DNA of 64,000 nucleotides from JAJFUV01 sp964384215 (GTDB lineage Bacteria > Acidobacteriota > Terriglobia > Bryobacterales > Bryobacteraceae), in NCBI GenBank assembly GCA_964384215.1, contig CAYLLB010000004.1, positions 62,001 to 126,000 of the forward strand, in the 5' to 3' direction. How positions within the stretch are numbered: position 1 is the stretch's first letter; every line of letters begins with the position of its first letter. The translations under genes were made by a program, and so were the position numbers. Positions 7,320 to 16,133 of this stretch are shown here, piece after piece. Below the pieces are notes generated by a model. That model worked only from the letters and a program-made list of their open reading frames with translations, was not told the DNA's origin and did not search any database.

Positions 7320-9686
7320 CTACCAAGGCGGCGAAAACGCCGGGTACGGGTGATAGATCCGGGTCCATTCAACAGGGCGCGTGTAGTCCCGCCCGTGGTG
7401 GAAGTTCCACACATTCTCGAAAGTCTTCTCCGCGAGTTCCAGGCCAGTCACCAGAAACAGGTTGGCGCGGTAGAGCGTGCCCAGGTCGGACGGGTGGTCG
7501 ATGATTTCCGCGAACCTCTCCGTGGTGCGGCGGCCCATGAGGCGCGCCTGGCGTACCATCTCCATGGAGGCGTCCAGGCGATGGACAAACTCGGTTTCGC
7601 CGACCTGCTTTCGGTCTCGGAAAGCGTCGTCAAAAGCCAGATAGGCGCGGCGGGCGGCAACCAGCGTGCGCAGCAGCATCGCGTAGGACTCCGTCTTGTT
7701 GATCAGGTACGCCAACTCCGCCTTGCCGCGCGGGGCGGCCAGCGGCTCGGCCGAGCGTAACTCGCGGGCGGCGCGGTCCAGCAATCCTGAGGCATGCTCA
7801 AACCGCTCGATGCGCTCCGCGCTCGACTTGCGGAAGCCGTCCCAGTTCTTGGGCCCGTCGAAGTGGTTGGCCTGGCGGTAGAAGCCGTACGCGTGCGACA
7901 CTTCCGGAATCACACCGCAGCAACCGAAATTGCCCGTGCCAGTCCAGCCGAGGTACTCCTCGTTCTCTTCCAGCGTGGCGAACGCGGTCTCGATGCTCTT
8001 CTGTGCGCGCTCGCCGAAGAGGCGTGCGGCGTATTCCGAGTAAAACTCCTTCGGAGTCAGGTGCGGGCGCCAAGCACCGGCGGCCAGGTAGCGCGTGTTC
8101 TGTTCGGTGCCGCGCGCGCGATTGAGCTGGCCCGCGAACCCGGCGACGCCGTTTTCGAGCGAGCCTTCCAACATGCGGTCCTTATAATACAGATTCACAT
8201 TGAACTGCATTCCGAACATGGCGCTGTCGTCATCCATGCGCGGGACCAGGGTACGCTCGCGCGCGCCCATCCCGCCGAAGTACTCCATGGGCACGCCGGC
8301 CGGGGTCCAGATGGCGCGCGATTCCATGTCGGTGAACGGCACGTCTTTCGGAAACAGCTTGTCGATGAACGGCAGCAGATAGCCGCGGCCGATGCCGCCT
8401 ATGGCGATGCGCGCTCGAGGTGCCACGCGGTCGCGGGCCTCCAGGGCCTTAAGCGCGATGTGAACCGAGCCGATGTTCGAGTCGCGCACAATTCCCGGCT
8501 TGCGTTCGTAGCCCTTGTACGGATCCCACAGCTTCAGCACGCCGTCGAAGCGCGCACGTTCCCGCTCGAAAAGGCCCTGGTCCTCGGGGTCCGGGCAGTC
8601 CGGGTACATCTCGGGAAGGTACAGGACGTAGCCTTCGGCTTCGGGGTAAGTTTCCGCCAGCGCCCTTACCCGTTCCGCGTTGATCTCGTGCAGCGCCGGA
8701 TCAGCCGGGCACATGTGCGTGCCGAGGATGGGGTGGAAGGGCAGTTGGAGGTTCGTGGCGCGGCGCGCGAAACGGGCGTGGTTACCTTGGAGTGTCGTGG
8801 GATCGATGCACAGCCAGACCTTGATGTGGCGCGTGCGCGCGTAGCGGATGATCTCGCGCAGGAAATCCCCAGCCACGCGGAAGGCCTGCTCCGGCGTTTC
8901 GACGTGTTGGAATTCGGCCGGCGCCATGCGCTCGCGCCCGCGGAAATGCTCGCGGCCCACTTCGATGTCCTTGATAAGTTGCGAGCCGTAGTGGTAGCGC
9001 CAGCTCATGTAGCCGGTTTCCTTCGCGGTGGCGTCGCCCAGGAGCTTGTGTTCGCCGCGATAGATGAAATCGATCCACGGCTCGTGCTCGAACCAGAAGA
9101 ACTGCAAGTAGTTCATCTTCATCTTGGCCATCTGGTCGAGAAACGCTTTCACTTCGCTCAGATGCCAGATGCCGCGGTTGGGGTAAATGTTCGAAATGAG
9201 CAGGCCCCGGCGCGGGAAGGGGGTCTCGACTTTTAGTTGGATGTCGGGCGCACGCAGGTCGCGGACGGGTTCGGGCAGGACGTCCTTGGTGATGAGGAAA
9301 GTTACGCCGAAACGTTCGATAAGGTCGTAAACCGCGTAAAGCGTCGCCGCGTCGTCGTTGCCCCCGGCCACGAGCACGTCATACGCGCCGGTCTTCGTGC
9401 GCCACAGCACGAAGCCGTCGTGCTTGAGGCCGTCCAGCGGCGCCAGCTTGCGCGCGAGCGGGCCTCCTACCACGATGTTGAGCATCCCGCTCCGCAATGC
9501 GTCCGGCGCCACGATCTCCAGGCGCGCGCCTGTGATGGTTTCCACATAGCGCCGCAGTTCCGTGGCGGCGTACTGATTCGGTTCCGCGGATACGATCACA
9601 GCCTCGGCTTTCCCATCCCGCGCGATGAACGCGCCGCCGGCCATGCAGGGCAACACGAGGGCGGCAAACACCATTAGGATCCTCAT
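7320..9686 (-). CDS. Secreted glycoside hydrolase-like protein with zincin-like N-terminal domain (GH20/GH67-type)
   Basis: 788 residues. A signal peptide (MRILMVFAALVLPCMAGG) is followed by a domain of about 120 residues (NQYAATELRRYVETITGA...LNIVVGGPLA...DGFVL) of the kind found before the catalytic barrel in GH20 and alpha-glucuronidase-like enzymes. A TIM-barrel region (RRGLLISNIYPNRG, MKMNYLQFFWFEHEPW, VWLCIDPTT) and an alpha-helical C-terminal region follow. The barrel opening R-R-G-L...K-M-N-x-L-Q-F-F is typical of this broad group. Catalytic residues cannot be assigned with confidence and the substrate is unknown, though a uronic acid- or hexosamine-containing glycan is possible. It is divergent from the uracil-DNA glycosylase gene and convergent with the small membrane peptide gene. 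Confidence 0.7.
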   Translation of the reverse strand: MRILMVFAALVLPCMAGGAFIARDGKAEAVIVSAEPNQYAATELRRYVETITGARLEIVAPDALRSGMLNIVVGGPLARKLAPLDGLKHDGFVLWRTKTGAYDVLVAGGNDDAATLYAVYDLIERFGVTFLITKDVLPEPVRDLRAPDIQLKVETPFPRRGLLISNIYPNRGIWHLSEVKAFLDQMAKMKMNYLQFFWFEHEPWIDFIYRGEHKLLGDATAKETGYMSWRYHYGSQLIKDIEVGREHFRGRERMAPAEFQHVETPEQAFRVAGDFLREIIRYARTRHIKVWLCIDPTTLQGNHARFARRATNLQLPFHPILGTHMCPADPALHEINAERVRALAETYPEAEGYVLYLPEMYPDCPDPEDQGLFERERARFDGVLKLWDPYKGYERKPGIVRDSNIGSVHIALKALEARDRVAPRARIAIGGIGRGYLLPFIDKLFPKDVPFTDMESRAIWTPAGVPMEYFGGMGARERTLVPRMDDDSAMFGMQFNVNLYYKDRMLEGSLENGVAGFAGQLNRARGTEQNTRYLAAGAWRPHLTPKEFYSEYAARLFGERAQKSIETAFATLEENEEYLGWTGTGNFGCCGVIPEVSHAYGFYRQANHFDGPKNWDGFRKSSAERIERFEHASGLLDRAARELRSAEPLAAPRGKAELAYLINKTESYAMLLRTLVAARRAYLAFDDAFRDRKQVGETEFVHRLDASMEMVRQARLMGRRTTERFAEIIDHPSDLGTLYRANLFLVTGLELAEKTFENVWNFHHGRDYTRPVEWTRIYHPYPAFSPPW

Positions 9687-9738
9687 GGAATCACCTCGTC
9701 ATGGCAATGATACTCTAGTGGTCAAGACCCGCCCTGAT

Positions 9739-10467
9739 ATGCCGGCCAAACTGCAATTGCTTGAACGCGAGATCATCCACTGCGAGCGCTGCCCGCGCCT
9801 GATCGCCCACTGCCGCAGCGTGGCGAAGGCGAAACGCCGCGCCTACCGCGATTGGGATTACTGGGGCAAGCCCGTGCCTTCTTTCGGCGATCCGAAAGCC
9901 TGGCTGATGATTGTGGGGCTTGCCCCGGGCGCCCACGGGTCCAACCGCACGGGCCGCATGTTCACCGGCGACGGCTCGGGCGATTTCCTCTATCCCGTAT
10001 TGCACGCCGCGGGTTTCGCTTCGCATGCCGAAAGTGTGTCCCGCGACGACGGCATGGTACTGCACGGCGCTTACATCACGGCCGCAGTCCATTGCGCGCC
10101 GCCCGGCAACAGACCGTCGAGGGAGGAAATCACCGCCTGCCTCCCGTACCTGGAACGCGAATTCGACCTGCTGCCGAACCTCAAAGTGGTGGTTGCCCTG
10201 GGTCGTATCGCTTTCGACGCGTATCTACAGATGCTCGCCGGCCGCGGGCTCATCTTAAGCCGCGCCGGCTTCAAGTTCGCCCACAATTGTCTTTACAGTA
10301 CCGGGGAAGGGCAGCCGCTTCTCCTGAGCTCTTACCACCCCAGCCAGCAGAACACGCTTACCGGGCGGCTAACCGAAAAAATGTTCGCCGAGGTCTTCAA
10401 CCGAGCCAAGGAAGTGCGTGTTGAGAACCCCGTTGCTGGCTTTGCTGGCCAAGCCGTTTCTGGCTGA
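9739..10467 (+). CDS. Uracil-DNA glycosylase, family 5 (UdgB type)
   Basis: Removes uracil and some other deaminated bases from DNA. Signature motifs of family 5 are intact: GLAPGAHGSNRTGRMFTG (motif A, which lacks the catalytic Asp or Asn of other families) and SYHPSQQNTLTGRLT (motif B). Four cysteines expected to hold a 4Fe-4S cluster are seen as CERCPRLIAHC near the N-terminus plus Cys residues in the middle (HCAPPG, ITACLP). I chose the ATG at 9739 because the domain begins directly after it (PAKLQLLEREI). The open frame continues upstream to 9625 but overlaps the divergent gene's start and looks unlike protein. The 243-residue length fits the family. Confidence 0.9.
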   Translation: MPAKLQLLEREIIHCERCPRLIAHCRSVAKAKRRAYRDWDYWGKPVPSFGDPKAWLMIVGLAPGAHGSNRTGRMFTGDGSGDFLYPVLHAAGFASHAESVSRDDGMVLHGAYITAAVHCAPPGNRPSREEITACLPYLEREFDLLPNLKVVVALGRIAFDAYLQMLAGRGLILSRAGFKFAHNCLYSTGEGQPLLLSSYHPSQQNTLTGRLTEKMFAEVFNRAKEVRVENPVAGFAGQAVSG

Positions 10468-10579
10468 GGGCGGTTTCACCGCGGAATTGTGGTCCTCCGC
10501 AGGCTGGACTTACGCGCGTGCTACGAATACATATTCTGGGGCATGGCCTGGCGGCAGGAACAATGGGTTCCGTAACGCT

Positions 10580-11887
10580 TCAAGGCCGAGGCGCGGCAGG
10601 AGCCGGGCTCTGTGCCGCGATCGCCTGGTCTATCTTGGCCAAGCCCTGCTTGACGGCGTCGGCATCGGGCGCGTTCGGAGCGAACTTCAGATAGTTCGAC
10701 ATCTGCTCGCGAGCGCCGGTGAAGTCCTGTTTATCGGCCAGGAGGATTCCCAGCAGATGGTTCGCCCGAGGGATGCGATGCTGGGTGTCCAACTTGATGG
10801 CCTCGCGAGCGCTCTTCTCGGCGGCGTCGCTCCTTTGGAGATTGTAGTTGGCGACGGCGTTGATGAAGTACGCGTTGGGAAAATCCACGGGATTGAGCTT
10901 CAGGACTCGCTCGGTGGTGTCGGCCACCTCCTGCCACTTGCGCTCCATGGCCGCCATGGCTGCCAGGCGCATATACGGGTTCACGTACTTGGCGTCGGCG
11001 GCCAATGACTGTTCATAGGCCTTGCGCGCCTCGGCCGGATTCTTGGTCTGTTCGTGCACGACGCCCAGTTCGTACCACGCTGCCGCGTATTGGGGATACA
11101 GTTCAACGGATTTCTGAAGCTGGGCCCGCGCATCCTCCCATTTCTTTTTCTTGGCGGCTTCCCGGCCCTTGTCGTACGCTTTTCTGGCGTCCTTGGGTGC
11201 CATCAGACTCGTCATGCTGATAGTGGAACCCTCGGCGTTGCTGAGAGGTCGCAAGATGATGGTGCCAACGTCCGGGTTGTCCATGAAACGGCGTCCGGCC
11301 AGCGACACCGGTTCGGAGCGGTAACCAGGGAGCACGGCGCGCAGTTCGCACCCTGCCAAGGAACGCTCGTCGATTCCTATGCGGCTCGTGGAACCGGACG
11401 AGGATCTGTTCCACGGATCATTACCCATGCCGCTCGATCCAAAAGGCCCGCCGCCCGACGAACTGGCATCGGCGATCATGTGTTGATTGGCTCCCAGTTG
11501 GAAGTTGAAGCGGCCTTTGGAATCCGTGTAACCCTGGGGCCTCGGCGAACCCCCGCAGATCAATTCAATAACCAGAGACTCCGGCGGCGGAGTCCCATCC
11601 TGCAGCATCACCTTCCCAGACACGTAAATGGGACGCTCATAGCCCATGCTCGTCGAGTCGGGTTGCCGCGAACTGGTCGAGGGCCACTGAGGGCTCTGGG
11701 GCGTGGTGGGACTGGTTGGAACGGTGGGCGTAGTCGGTGTCGTAGGCGTGGTGGGGGTGGTTGGAGTCGTGGGAGTGGTTGGCGTAGTGGGGGTAGACGT
11801 GCCGCCTTGGGAGCTGCCCTGCTGGCCCGTCAGTGTAGCCACCATCGCTAGGGCGGCTAGAAAAGAGATCACACTCGAACGCTTCAT
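10580..11887 (-). CDS. Secreted proline/threonine-repeat and TPR protein
   Basis: 435 residues from an ATG preceded by GGAGG (minus strand), with a signal peptide (MKRSSVISFLAALAMVATLTG). An upstream in-frame ATG would add 45 non-hydrophobic residues and is rejected. Residues 33-62 are ten tandem tripeptides, mostly PTT, likely an extended extracellular linker. Residues about 85-210 look like a carboxypeptidase-regulatory or transthyretin-like domain (VSGKVMLQDGTPPPESLVIELIC...DSKGRFNFQLG). Residues about 230-420 are TPR repeats (for example AAAWYELGVVHEQTKNPAEARKAY, given in parts). This architecture is common in acidobacteria; it is probably a scaffold in the envelope or periplasm. Partner unknown. 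Confidence 0.75.
   Translation of the reverse strand: MKRSSVISFLAALAMVATLTGQQGSSQGGTSTPTTPTTPTTPTTPTTPTTPTTPTVPTSPTTPQSPQWPSTSSRQPDSTSMGYERPIYVSGKVMLQDGTPPPESLVIELICGGSPRPQGYTDSKGRFNFQLGANQHMIADASSSGGGPFGSSGMGNDPWNRSSSGSTSRIGIDERSLAGCELRAVLPGYRSEPVSLAGRRFMDNPDVGTIILRPLSNAEGSTISMTSLMAPKDARKAYDKGREAAKKKKWEDARAQLQKSVELYPQYAAAWYELGVVHEQTKNPAEARKAYEQSLAADAKYVNPYMRLAAMAAMERKWQEVADTTERVLKLNPVDFPNAYFINAVANYNLQRSDAAEKSAREAIKLDTQHRIPRANHLLGILLADKQDFTGAREQMSNYLKFAPNAPDADAVKQGLAKIDQAIAAQSPAPAAPRP
11702..11791 (-). repeat. Ten tandem 9-base units encoding PTT-like tripeptides
   Basis: Within the TPR protein gene, ten consecutive 9-base units encode seven PTT, then PTV, PTS and PTT. Units vary mostly at third positions, so the repeat is old or under codon drift, yet it remains a candidate for length variation between strains. 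Confidence 0.85.
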
Positions 11888-12075
11888 GGGAACCTCCACG
11901 AGGAATCTCGACTCCATTATGGCACGGGACCTTCCGGGCGCTTCCTTCTTTCTGAGACGGCGGATGCGAATTGAATACACCACACGCCCGATAGGTGTTT
12001 TCGTGAAGCGAGAATGCGGCATTTCCTGGCACGGGGTGCGTCGCTCGGTTAGAATAAGTGCTGGCAGGAATTGAT

Positions 12076-12684
12076 ATGAAACGATACTTCAGTGTTCTCC
12101 CATTGCTGTTGATTCTCGTGGCTTGTTCCGAGGCGCCCAAGACCGCGCAGAAGAAGGAAGCGGCACCGCCTCCGGAACCCGTGACCGGGCGCGAGGCTTT
12201 CTTCAAGATGTTCGGTCCCGCGCGAGCCTGGGCGCCGGATGTGCAGCCGCTCGAACTGGTTAGCATTAATTTGCCCGAAGTGAAAGCCGAGCGGGGCAAA
12301 GCGGGCGCTTGGCAGGCCATCTTCGTCAGCGTGAGCAAGGGCAAGAAGCGCGTCTGGACTTATTCGGTCATCGAGGCGGCAGGCAACCTGCACAAAGGCG
12401 TGTTCGCGGGCCTCGAAGGGAGCTATTCGCCCAGCGGCCAAGTAGAACCGTGGCTGATGGCCGCCCTTAAGACCGACTCGGACGAGGTTTACAAGACTGC
12501 GCTCACCAAGGGCACTGAGTACGACAAGAAGAACCCCGGTAAGACGATCACGTTCCTGCTGCAGAAGACCAAGAAGTTCCCCAACCCGGCGTGGCGCGTG
12601 GTTTGGGGTGAGAGCGTGGGTACCAGCAATTTCTCGGTTTTTGTAGATGCATCAACCGGGAAATACCTGGAGACAGCACGATAG
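12076..12684 (+). CDS. Putative lipoprotein, function unknown
   Basis: 202 residues from the ATG at 12076, which follows GGCAGGAA. An open frame from 12058 adds six residues but spoils the signal. The start MKRYFSVLPLLLILVACSE is a lipoprotein signal with lipobox LVAC, so the mature protein is probably anchored through the Cys. The mature region has a low-complexity KK/PP linker, then one mixed alpha/beta domain with W-rich strands (GAWQAIFVSVSKGKKRVWTY; WRVVWGESVGTSNFSVFVD) resembling PepSY-like or small ligand domains, but no family is clear. A TAGAAT box at 12050-12055 is a plausible -10. It is divergent from the TPR gene and convergent with the aldo/keto reductase. Confidence 0.75.
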   Translation: MKRYFSVLPLLLILVACSEAPKTAQKKEAAPPPEPVTGREAFFKMFGPARAWAPDVQPLELVSINLPEVKAERGKAGAWQAIFVSVSKGKKRVWTYSVIEAAGNLHKGVFAGLEGSYSPSGQVEPWLMAALKTDSDEVYKTALTKGTEYDKKNPGKTITFLLQKTKKFPNPAWRVVWGESVGTSNFSVFVDASTGKYLETAR

Positions 12685-12686
12685 CA

Positions 12687-12699
12687 GGCCGGGACGGCC
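12687..12699. terminator. Short hairpin between convergent genes
   Basis: GGCCG-gga-CGGCC fills most of the 18-base gap between the lipoprotein and aldo/keto reductase stop codons. There is no U-run on either side, so a terminator role is tentative. Confidence 0.35.
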
Positions 12700-12702
12700 G
12701 GC

Positions 12703-13665
12703 TCAACAGCGGAGTATCTCCGCGATGAACTCGAGTTCGTCCGCGGCCAGTTGGATGCGCCCCGCGGCGGCATTGGTGCGTGCGTGCGCGGCGTTTCGCG
12801 CACCGGCCAGCACGTGTGTCACCCCCGGCTGCGACATGGTCCAGGCCAGAACCACCTGCGTGATGGTGGCTTGGTGCGCCTTCGCGACGGGCCCCATCCG
12901 TTCCAGCATCCGATTCACGCGCGCACGGTTCTTGCTCGTAAAGCGCGGATGTGTACTGCGCATGTCGCTTTCGGCGAACCGACGGTCCGCGGTGATCTTG
13001 CCGGTGAGCAGCCCCAACGCGAGCGGCGAATAAGCGAGAAACGCGATGCCGCTGCGCAGGAGATAGGACAGGCGGGACTGCTCCGGCTCGCGGTCGAGCA
13101 TGCTGTACTTCTCCTGGTCGCTGTCGACAGTGCCCACGCGGCGGTACTCGTCGATTTCCGCAATGCTGGCGTTGCTCACGCCGATGGCGCGGATCTTTCC
13201 TTCTCGCTTCAGATCGAGCAGGACGCCCATGGTCTCTTCAATGGGCGTGGTGGGATCCTGCCAGTGCGTTTGGTACAGGTCGATGTAATCGGTCCCCAGC
13301 CGCCGCAAGCTCTCCTCGACTTCGTACCGGATGGAGGCCGCGCCTAAGTAGCGATGCACCGGCTTGCCGTCCTGGTCGAAGAAATGCTTCCCCTGCCTTG
13401 TGTGCCACACCAACCCGCACTTGGTGGCCAGCACCACCTTGTCGCGCCTTCCTCTGATCGCCTTGCCCACGATTTGCTCGGAGAGGCCCAGCCCGTAAGC
13501 CGGCGCTGTGTCGATCAGGTTCACGCCTTCGTCTATGGAAGCCTCAATCGAGCGTACGGCCTCGGTTTGATCGGTGCCGCCCCAGAGCCACCCGCCAATG
13601 GCCCAGGTGCCCATCCCGATGACCGAGGCTTCAATGCCGGATACGCCCAACCTTCGATAGATCAT
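12703..13665 (-). CDS. Aldo/keto reductase
   Basis: 320 residues, full length for the NAD(P)H-dependent aldo/keto reductase superfamily. Visible hallmarks are: the start YRRLGVSGIEASVIGMGTWAIGG, Asp and Tyr of the catalytic tetrad in LIDTAPAYGLGLSEQ, Lys in DKVVLATKCG, the His in LYQTHW, and the cofactor loop AYSPLALGLLTGKI. These soluble enzymes reduce carbonyls or oxidise sugars. This member resembles the YdhF/IolS-like group, and the physiological substrate is not deducible. It starts just before the riboswitch region of the divergent potassium importer gene. Confidence 0.92.
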   Translation of the reverse strand: MIYRRLGVSGIEASVIGMGTWAIGGWLWGGTDQTEAVRSIEASIDEGVNLIDTAPAYGLGLSEQIVGKAIRGRRDKVVLATKCGLVWHTRQGKHFFDQDGKPVHRYLGAASIRYEVEESLRRLGTDYIDLYQTHWQDPTTPIEETMGVLLDLKREGKIRAIGVSNASIAEIDEYRRVGTVDSDQEKYSMLDREPEQSRLSYLLRSGIAFLAYSPLALGLLTGKITADRRFAESDMRSTHPRFTSKNRARVNRMLERMGPVAKAHQATITQVVLAWTMSQPGVTHVLAGARNAAHARTNAAAGRIQLAADELEFIAEILRC

Positions 13666-13709
13666 CCTTTTAAGATAAAGGAATCGGGGCGGTCCCGGAT
13701 GTTTGGTAT

Positions 13710-13846
13710 GCTAAAACTGCCGAACACCTCCGGCTCGTTCGGGAGTGGCGGGGGACCCAAACCATGGGGCGTATCGGGGACCGCGAACAGGTCCGCGAAG
13801 GGTACTTTTCAGCCCGAGCCCGTCAGCTAACCTCGCAGGCAAATTG
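13710..13846 (+). promoter_or_regulatory. c-di-AMP riboswitch (ydaO/yuaA type)
   Basis: The transcribed leader of the potassium importer gene contains the conserved ydaO/yuaA elements in order. TGCCGAA (from 13718) opens the closing stem; GGGGGACCC comes next, then GGGG; the 3' block CCCGTCAGCTAACCTCG then runs into GCAGGCA, which pairs with the 5' TGCC. A GAAGGG...GCCC hairpin sits between them. The aptamer ends 47 bases before the GTG start. The downstream segment (about 13850-13876) is GC-rich and could fold over the AAGGAG ribosome binding site, so translational control is possible; I see no terminator U-run. In characterised cases c-di-AMP binding lowers expression. Confidence 0.93.
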
Positions 13847-13888
13847 AAAAGCCGCGGCCCTGCCCGGGGCGCGCGCAAGGAGTGATTC

Positions 13889-16075
13889 GTGTTCACAGTT
13901 CCCGGCGACGCGATGACACGCAACCGCATCGTCATCGCTTCCACCATCGCCCTGTCGTTTATCTCTTTCTGGCGGGCCGCCGCCATCGTGCTCTCCGATT
14001 TGGCCAGTTCCGCGTTTTACGTCGGCGGCATCGCGGAACACGCCATCGGCAAGGCCGCGCCGTGGTTCATCCTCGCCATCATGCTGTTTTCGTACGCCGT
14101 GCGCGCCGTGTACATCGAAGGCTGCGCCATGTACGTGCGCGGCGGCGTTTATCGCGTGGTCCACGAGGCACTCGGCTCGCGGATGGCCAAACTGGCAGTT
14201 TCCGCGCTCATGTTCGACTACGTGCTGACCGGTCCCATCAGCGCAGTCAGCGCCGGGTTGTATCTCGGCGGCCTGATCGAAGAGATGGCCGCGAGCTATT
14301 TTCACCGGCAGCACTTCATCAACCCCGCGGCCTTCGCCGTGTTCTTCGCCGTCGCCGTGACACTCTACTTCTGGCGCAAGAACATCATCGGAATCCACGA
14401 GTCCAGCCAGAAAGCGCTGCGCATCATGCAGATCACCACCGGGATGGTGGTGGTGCTCATCCTGTGGTGCCTTTACACGATCACGCGCGGGCACTTCCAG
14501 GCCGTGCCTCTACCCACTCTCGCCAGCATACGCCTCAATGCCGATTCGCTCGGGTGGCTGCCGCTTTCCTGGGCTACCTCGGTTCCCATGCTGGCGGTGC
14601 TTGTCGGACTGGGCCACTCCCTTCTGGCCATGTCCGGCGAAGAGTCCCTGGCGCAGGTGAACCGCGAGATTGCCCACCCGAAGTTGAAGAACCTGGAGCG
14701 CGCCGGTTTTGTCATCTTCATTTACTCGCTGCTGTTCACCTCGCTGGTCTCGTTCTTCGCGGTCATGATCATCCCGGACGGCGACCGCCACAATTTCCTG
14801 GATAACCTGATCGGCGGCCTCGCGATGCACCTGGACGGTCCTATGCCACTGCGCCTCGCTTTTCACGCTTTTGTCGTATTTGTGGGCGCAATCATCCTGT
14901 CCGGCGCTGTCAACACGGCCATGATAGGCTCGAACGGAGTCCTCAACCGGGTTGCCGAAGATAACGTACTCCCGCTCTGGTTTCGGCATCCACATGCGAA
15001 ATTCGGGACCACCCATCGCATCATCGACATGATCGCCGTGCTGCAACTGGTCACCATCCTGCTGAGCCGCGGCGACGTCTACGTGCTCGGCGAGGCTTAC
15101 GCGTTCGGCGTCGTCTGGAGCTTCGCTTTCAACGCTCTCAGCATCCTGGTTCTGCGCTTCAAGGACCGCCGCCCCCGCCAGTGGAGGGTGCCGCTCAATC
15201 CCCGTATCAACGGACGGGAATACCCGGTCGGCCTCATCCTGATTGCGGCTTCTTTGTTCACCCTCGCCACCGTGAATGTTCTAACCAAGAAGATCGCCAC
15301 CGTTTCCGGCCTGGCCTTCACGCTGAGCTTCTTCCTCCTCTTCACCATTTCCGAGACGTTGAACCGGCGCCGCTTGAACCTCACCGGCGCCTCCCACGAG
15401 CAGTTCCGCCTGGACGAATCCGACGACCTCACAGATAGATCGCTCGCAGTGCGGCCCGCCAGTGTGCTGGTCGCCGTCCGCAATCCTCACCGCCTCCATC
15501 ACCTGCAGCGCATTCTCGATAAGACCGACACGCGGAGACTGGATATCGTCGCCGTTTCCGTTTCGGAGGAGGATGCCCCTTTCACGAGCCGCGAGGAGGA
15601 ACTCTTCACGCATGTGGTCGCCAGGGCGGAAAAGGCCGGCAAGACCGTGAAGCTGTTGACGGTCCCCGGGAACGATCCCATCCTCGCCCTGGTTCAGACC
15701 GCCGCCCGGCTGAAATCCTCGCGCATCGTCATCGGCACTTCCCCCAAGCTCACCACCGACGAGCAGGGGCACGACGTTGGCCTGCGCTGGGAGACGCTGC
15801 CCGAGCCGCGCCCCGCGCTCTCGCTTGAAATCGCGCCTGAAGACCCTCAGAAGAAATCCACCTTCCTGAATCTCGGGCCGCATCCGCCCCGGCTTTGGCC
15901 CGAGGACATCGATCTGCTGCACCAGCTCTGGCGGGATCTTTCCAGCACCGTGCCCGGCCGCAACCTACATCACCGGGACGTGCTCAGCGTGGCGCTGACG
16001 CGGCTGAAGACAGAGTTACACGGCCCCGCAAGAGAGGAGATCCTGGGCGAAATACGCCGCACCTCCGGCTCGTAA
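13889..16075 (+). CDS. kimA: KimA-like potassium importer (APC superfamily) with C-terminal USP-like domain
   Basis: 728 residues; GTG start 7 bases after AAGGAG. About 12 membrane spans of the LeuT/APC fold fill residues 15-500, followed by a cytoplasmic universal-stress-protein-like domain (about 520-620, VLVAVRNPHRLHHLQRIL ... RIVIGTS). This matches KimA (formerly YdaO), a high-affinity K+/H+ symporter regulated by c-di-AMP. The segment SDLASSAFY (Asp37, Tyr44) and TM3 DYVLTGPISAVSAG (Thr114, Ser118) align with the ion-site segments of KimA as I remember them. The c-di-AMP riboswitch immediately upstream independently supports a potassium role over amino-acid transport. The C-terminus is about 100 residues longer than in Bacillus KimA. 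The symbol is tentative; an amino-acid permease is the alternative. Confidence 0.8.
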   Translation: MFTVPGDAMTRNRIVIASTIALSFISFWRAAAIVLSDLASSAFYVGGIAEHAIGKAAPWFILAIMLFSYAVRAVYIEGCAMYVRGGVYRVVHEALGSRMAKLAVSALMFDYVLTGPISAVSAGLYLGGLIEEMAASYFHRQHFINPAAFAVFFAVAVTLYFWRKNIIGIHESSQKALRIMQITTGMVVVLILWCLYTITRGHFQAVPLPTLASIRLNADSLGWLPLSWATSVPMLAVLVGLGHSLLAMSGEESLAQVNREIAHPKLKNLERAGFVIFIYSLLFTSLVSFFAVMIIPDGDRHNFLDNLIGGLAMHLDGPMPLRLAFHAFVVFVGAIILSGAVNTAMIGSNGVLNRVAEDNVLPLWFRHPHAKFGTTHRIIDMIAVLQLVTILLSRGDVYVLGEAYAFGVVWSFAFNALSILVLRFKDRRPRQWRVPLNPRINGREYPVGLILIAASLFTLATVNVLTKKIATVSGLAFTLSFFLLFTISETLNRRRLNLTGASHEQFRLDESDDLTDRSLAVRPASVLVAVRNPHRLHHLQRILDKTDTRRLDIVAVSVSEEDAPFTSREEELFTHVVARAEKAGKTVKLLTVPGNDPILALVQTAARLKSSRIVIGTSPKLTTDEQGHDVGLRWETLPEPRPALSLEIAPEDPQKKSTFLNLGPHPPRLWPEDIDLLHQLWRDLSSTVPGRNLHHRDVLSVALTRLKTELHGPAREEILGEIRRTSGS

Positions 16076-16104
16076 CGCCCGACCCGGCAGCAGAACAGGT
16101 CTTG

Positions 16105-16110
16105 TATAAT
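16105..16110 (+). promoter_or_regulatory. Candidate -10 box for the OPT transporter gene
   Basis: A perfect TATAAT lies 24 bases before the ATG at 16134, in the 58-base gap after the potassium importer gene. No clear -35 is visible, so this is a partial promoter call. Confidence 0.4.
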
Positions 16111-16133
16111 GCCGTCTTGCTGCTGGGTAATCC

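Noticed and set aside
7794..9236. 480-residue open frame antisense to the glycoside hydrolase-like gene
   Set aside because: Shadow frame with no motif; the minus strand has a signal peptide and barrel motifs.
12027..12040. Sigma54-like TGGCAC...GC upstream of the lipoprotein gene
   Set aside because: The GG and GC elements are 10 bases apart rather than the required 12, and a TAGAAT box fits better.
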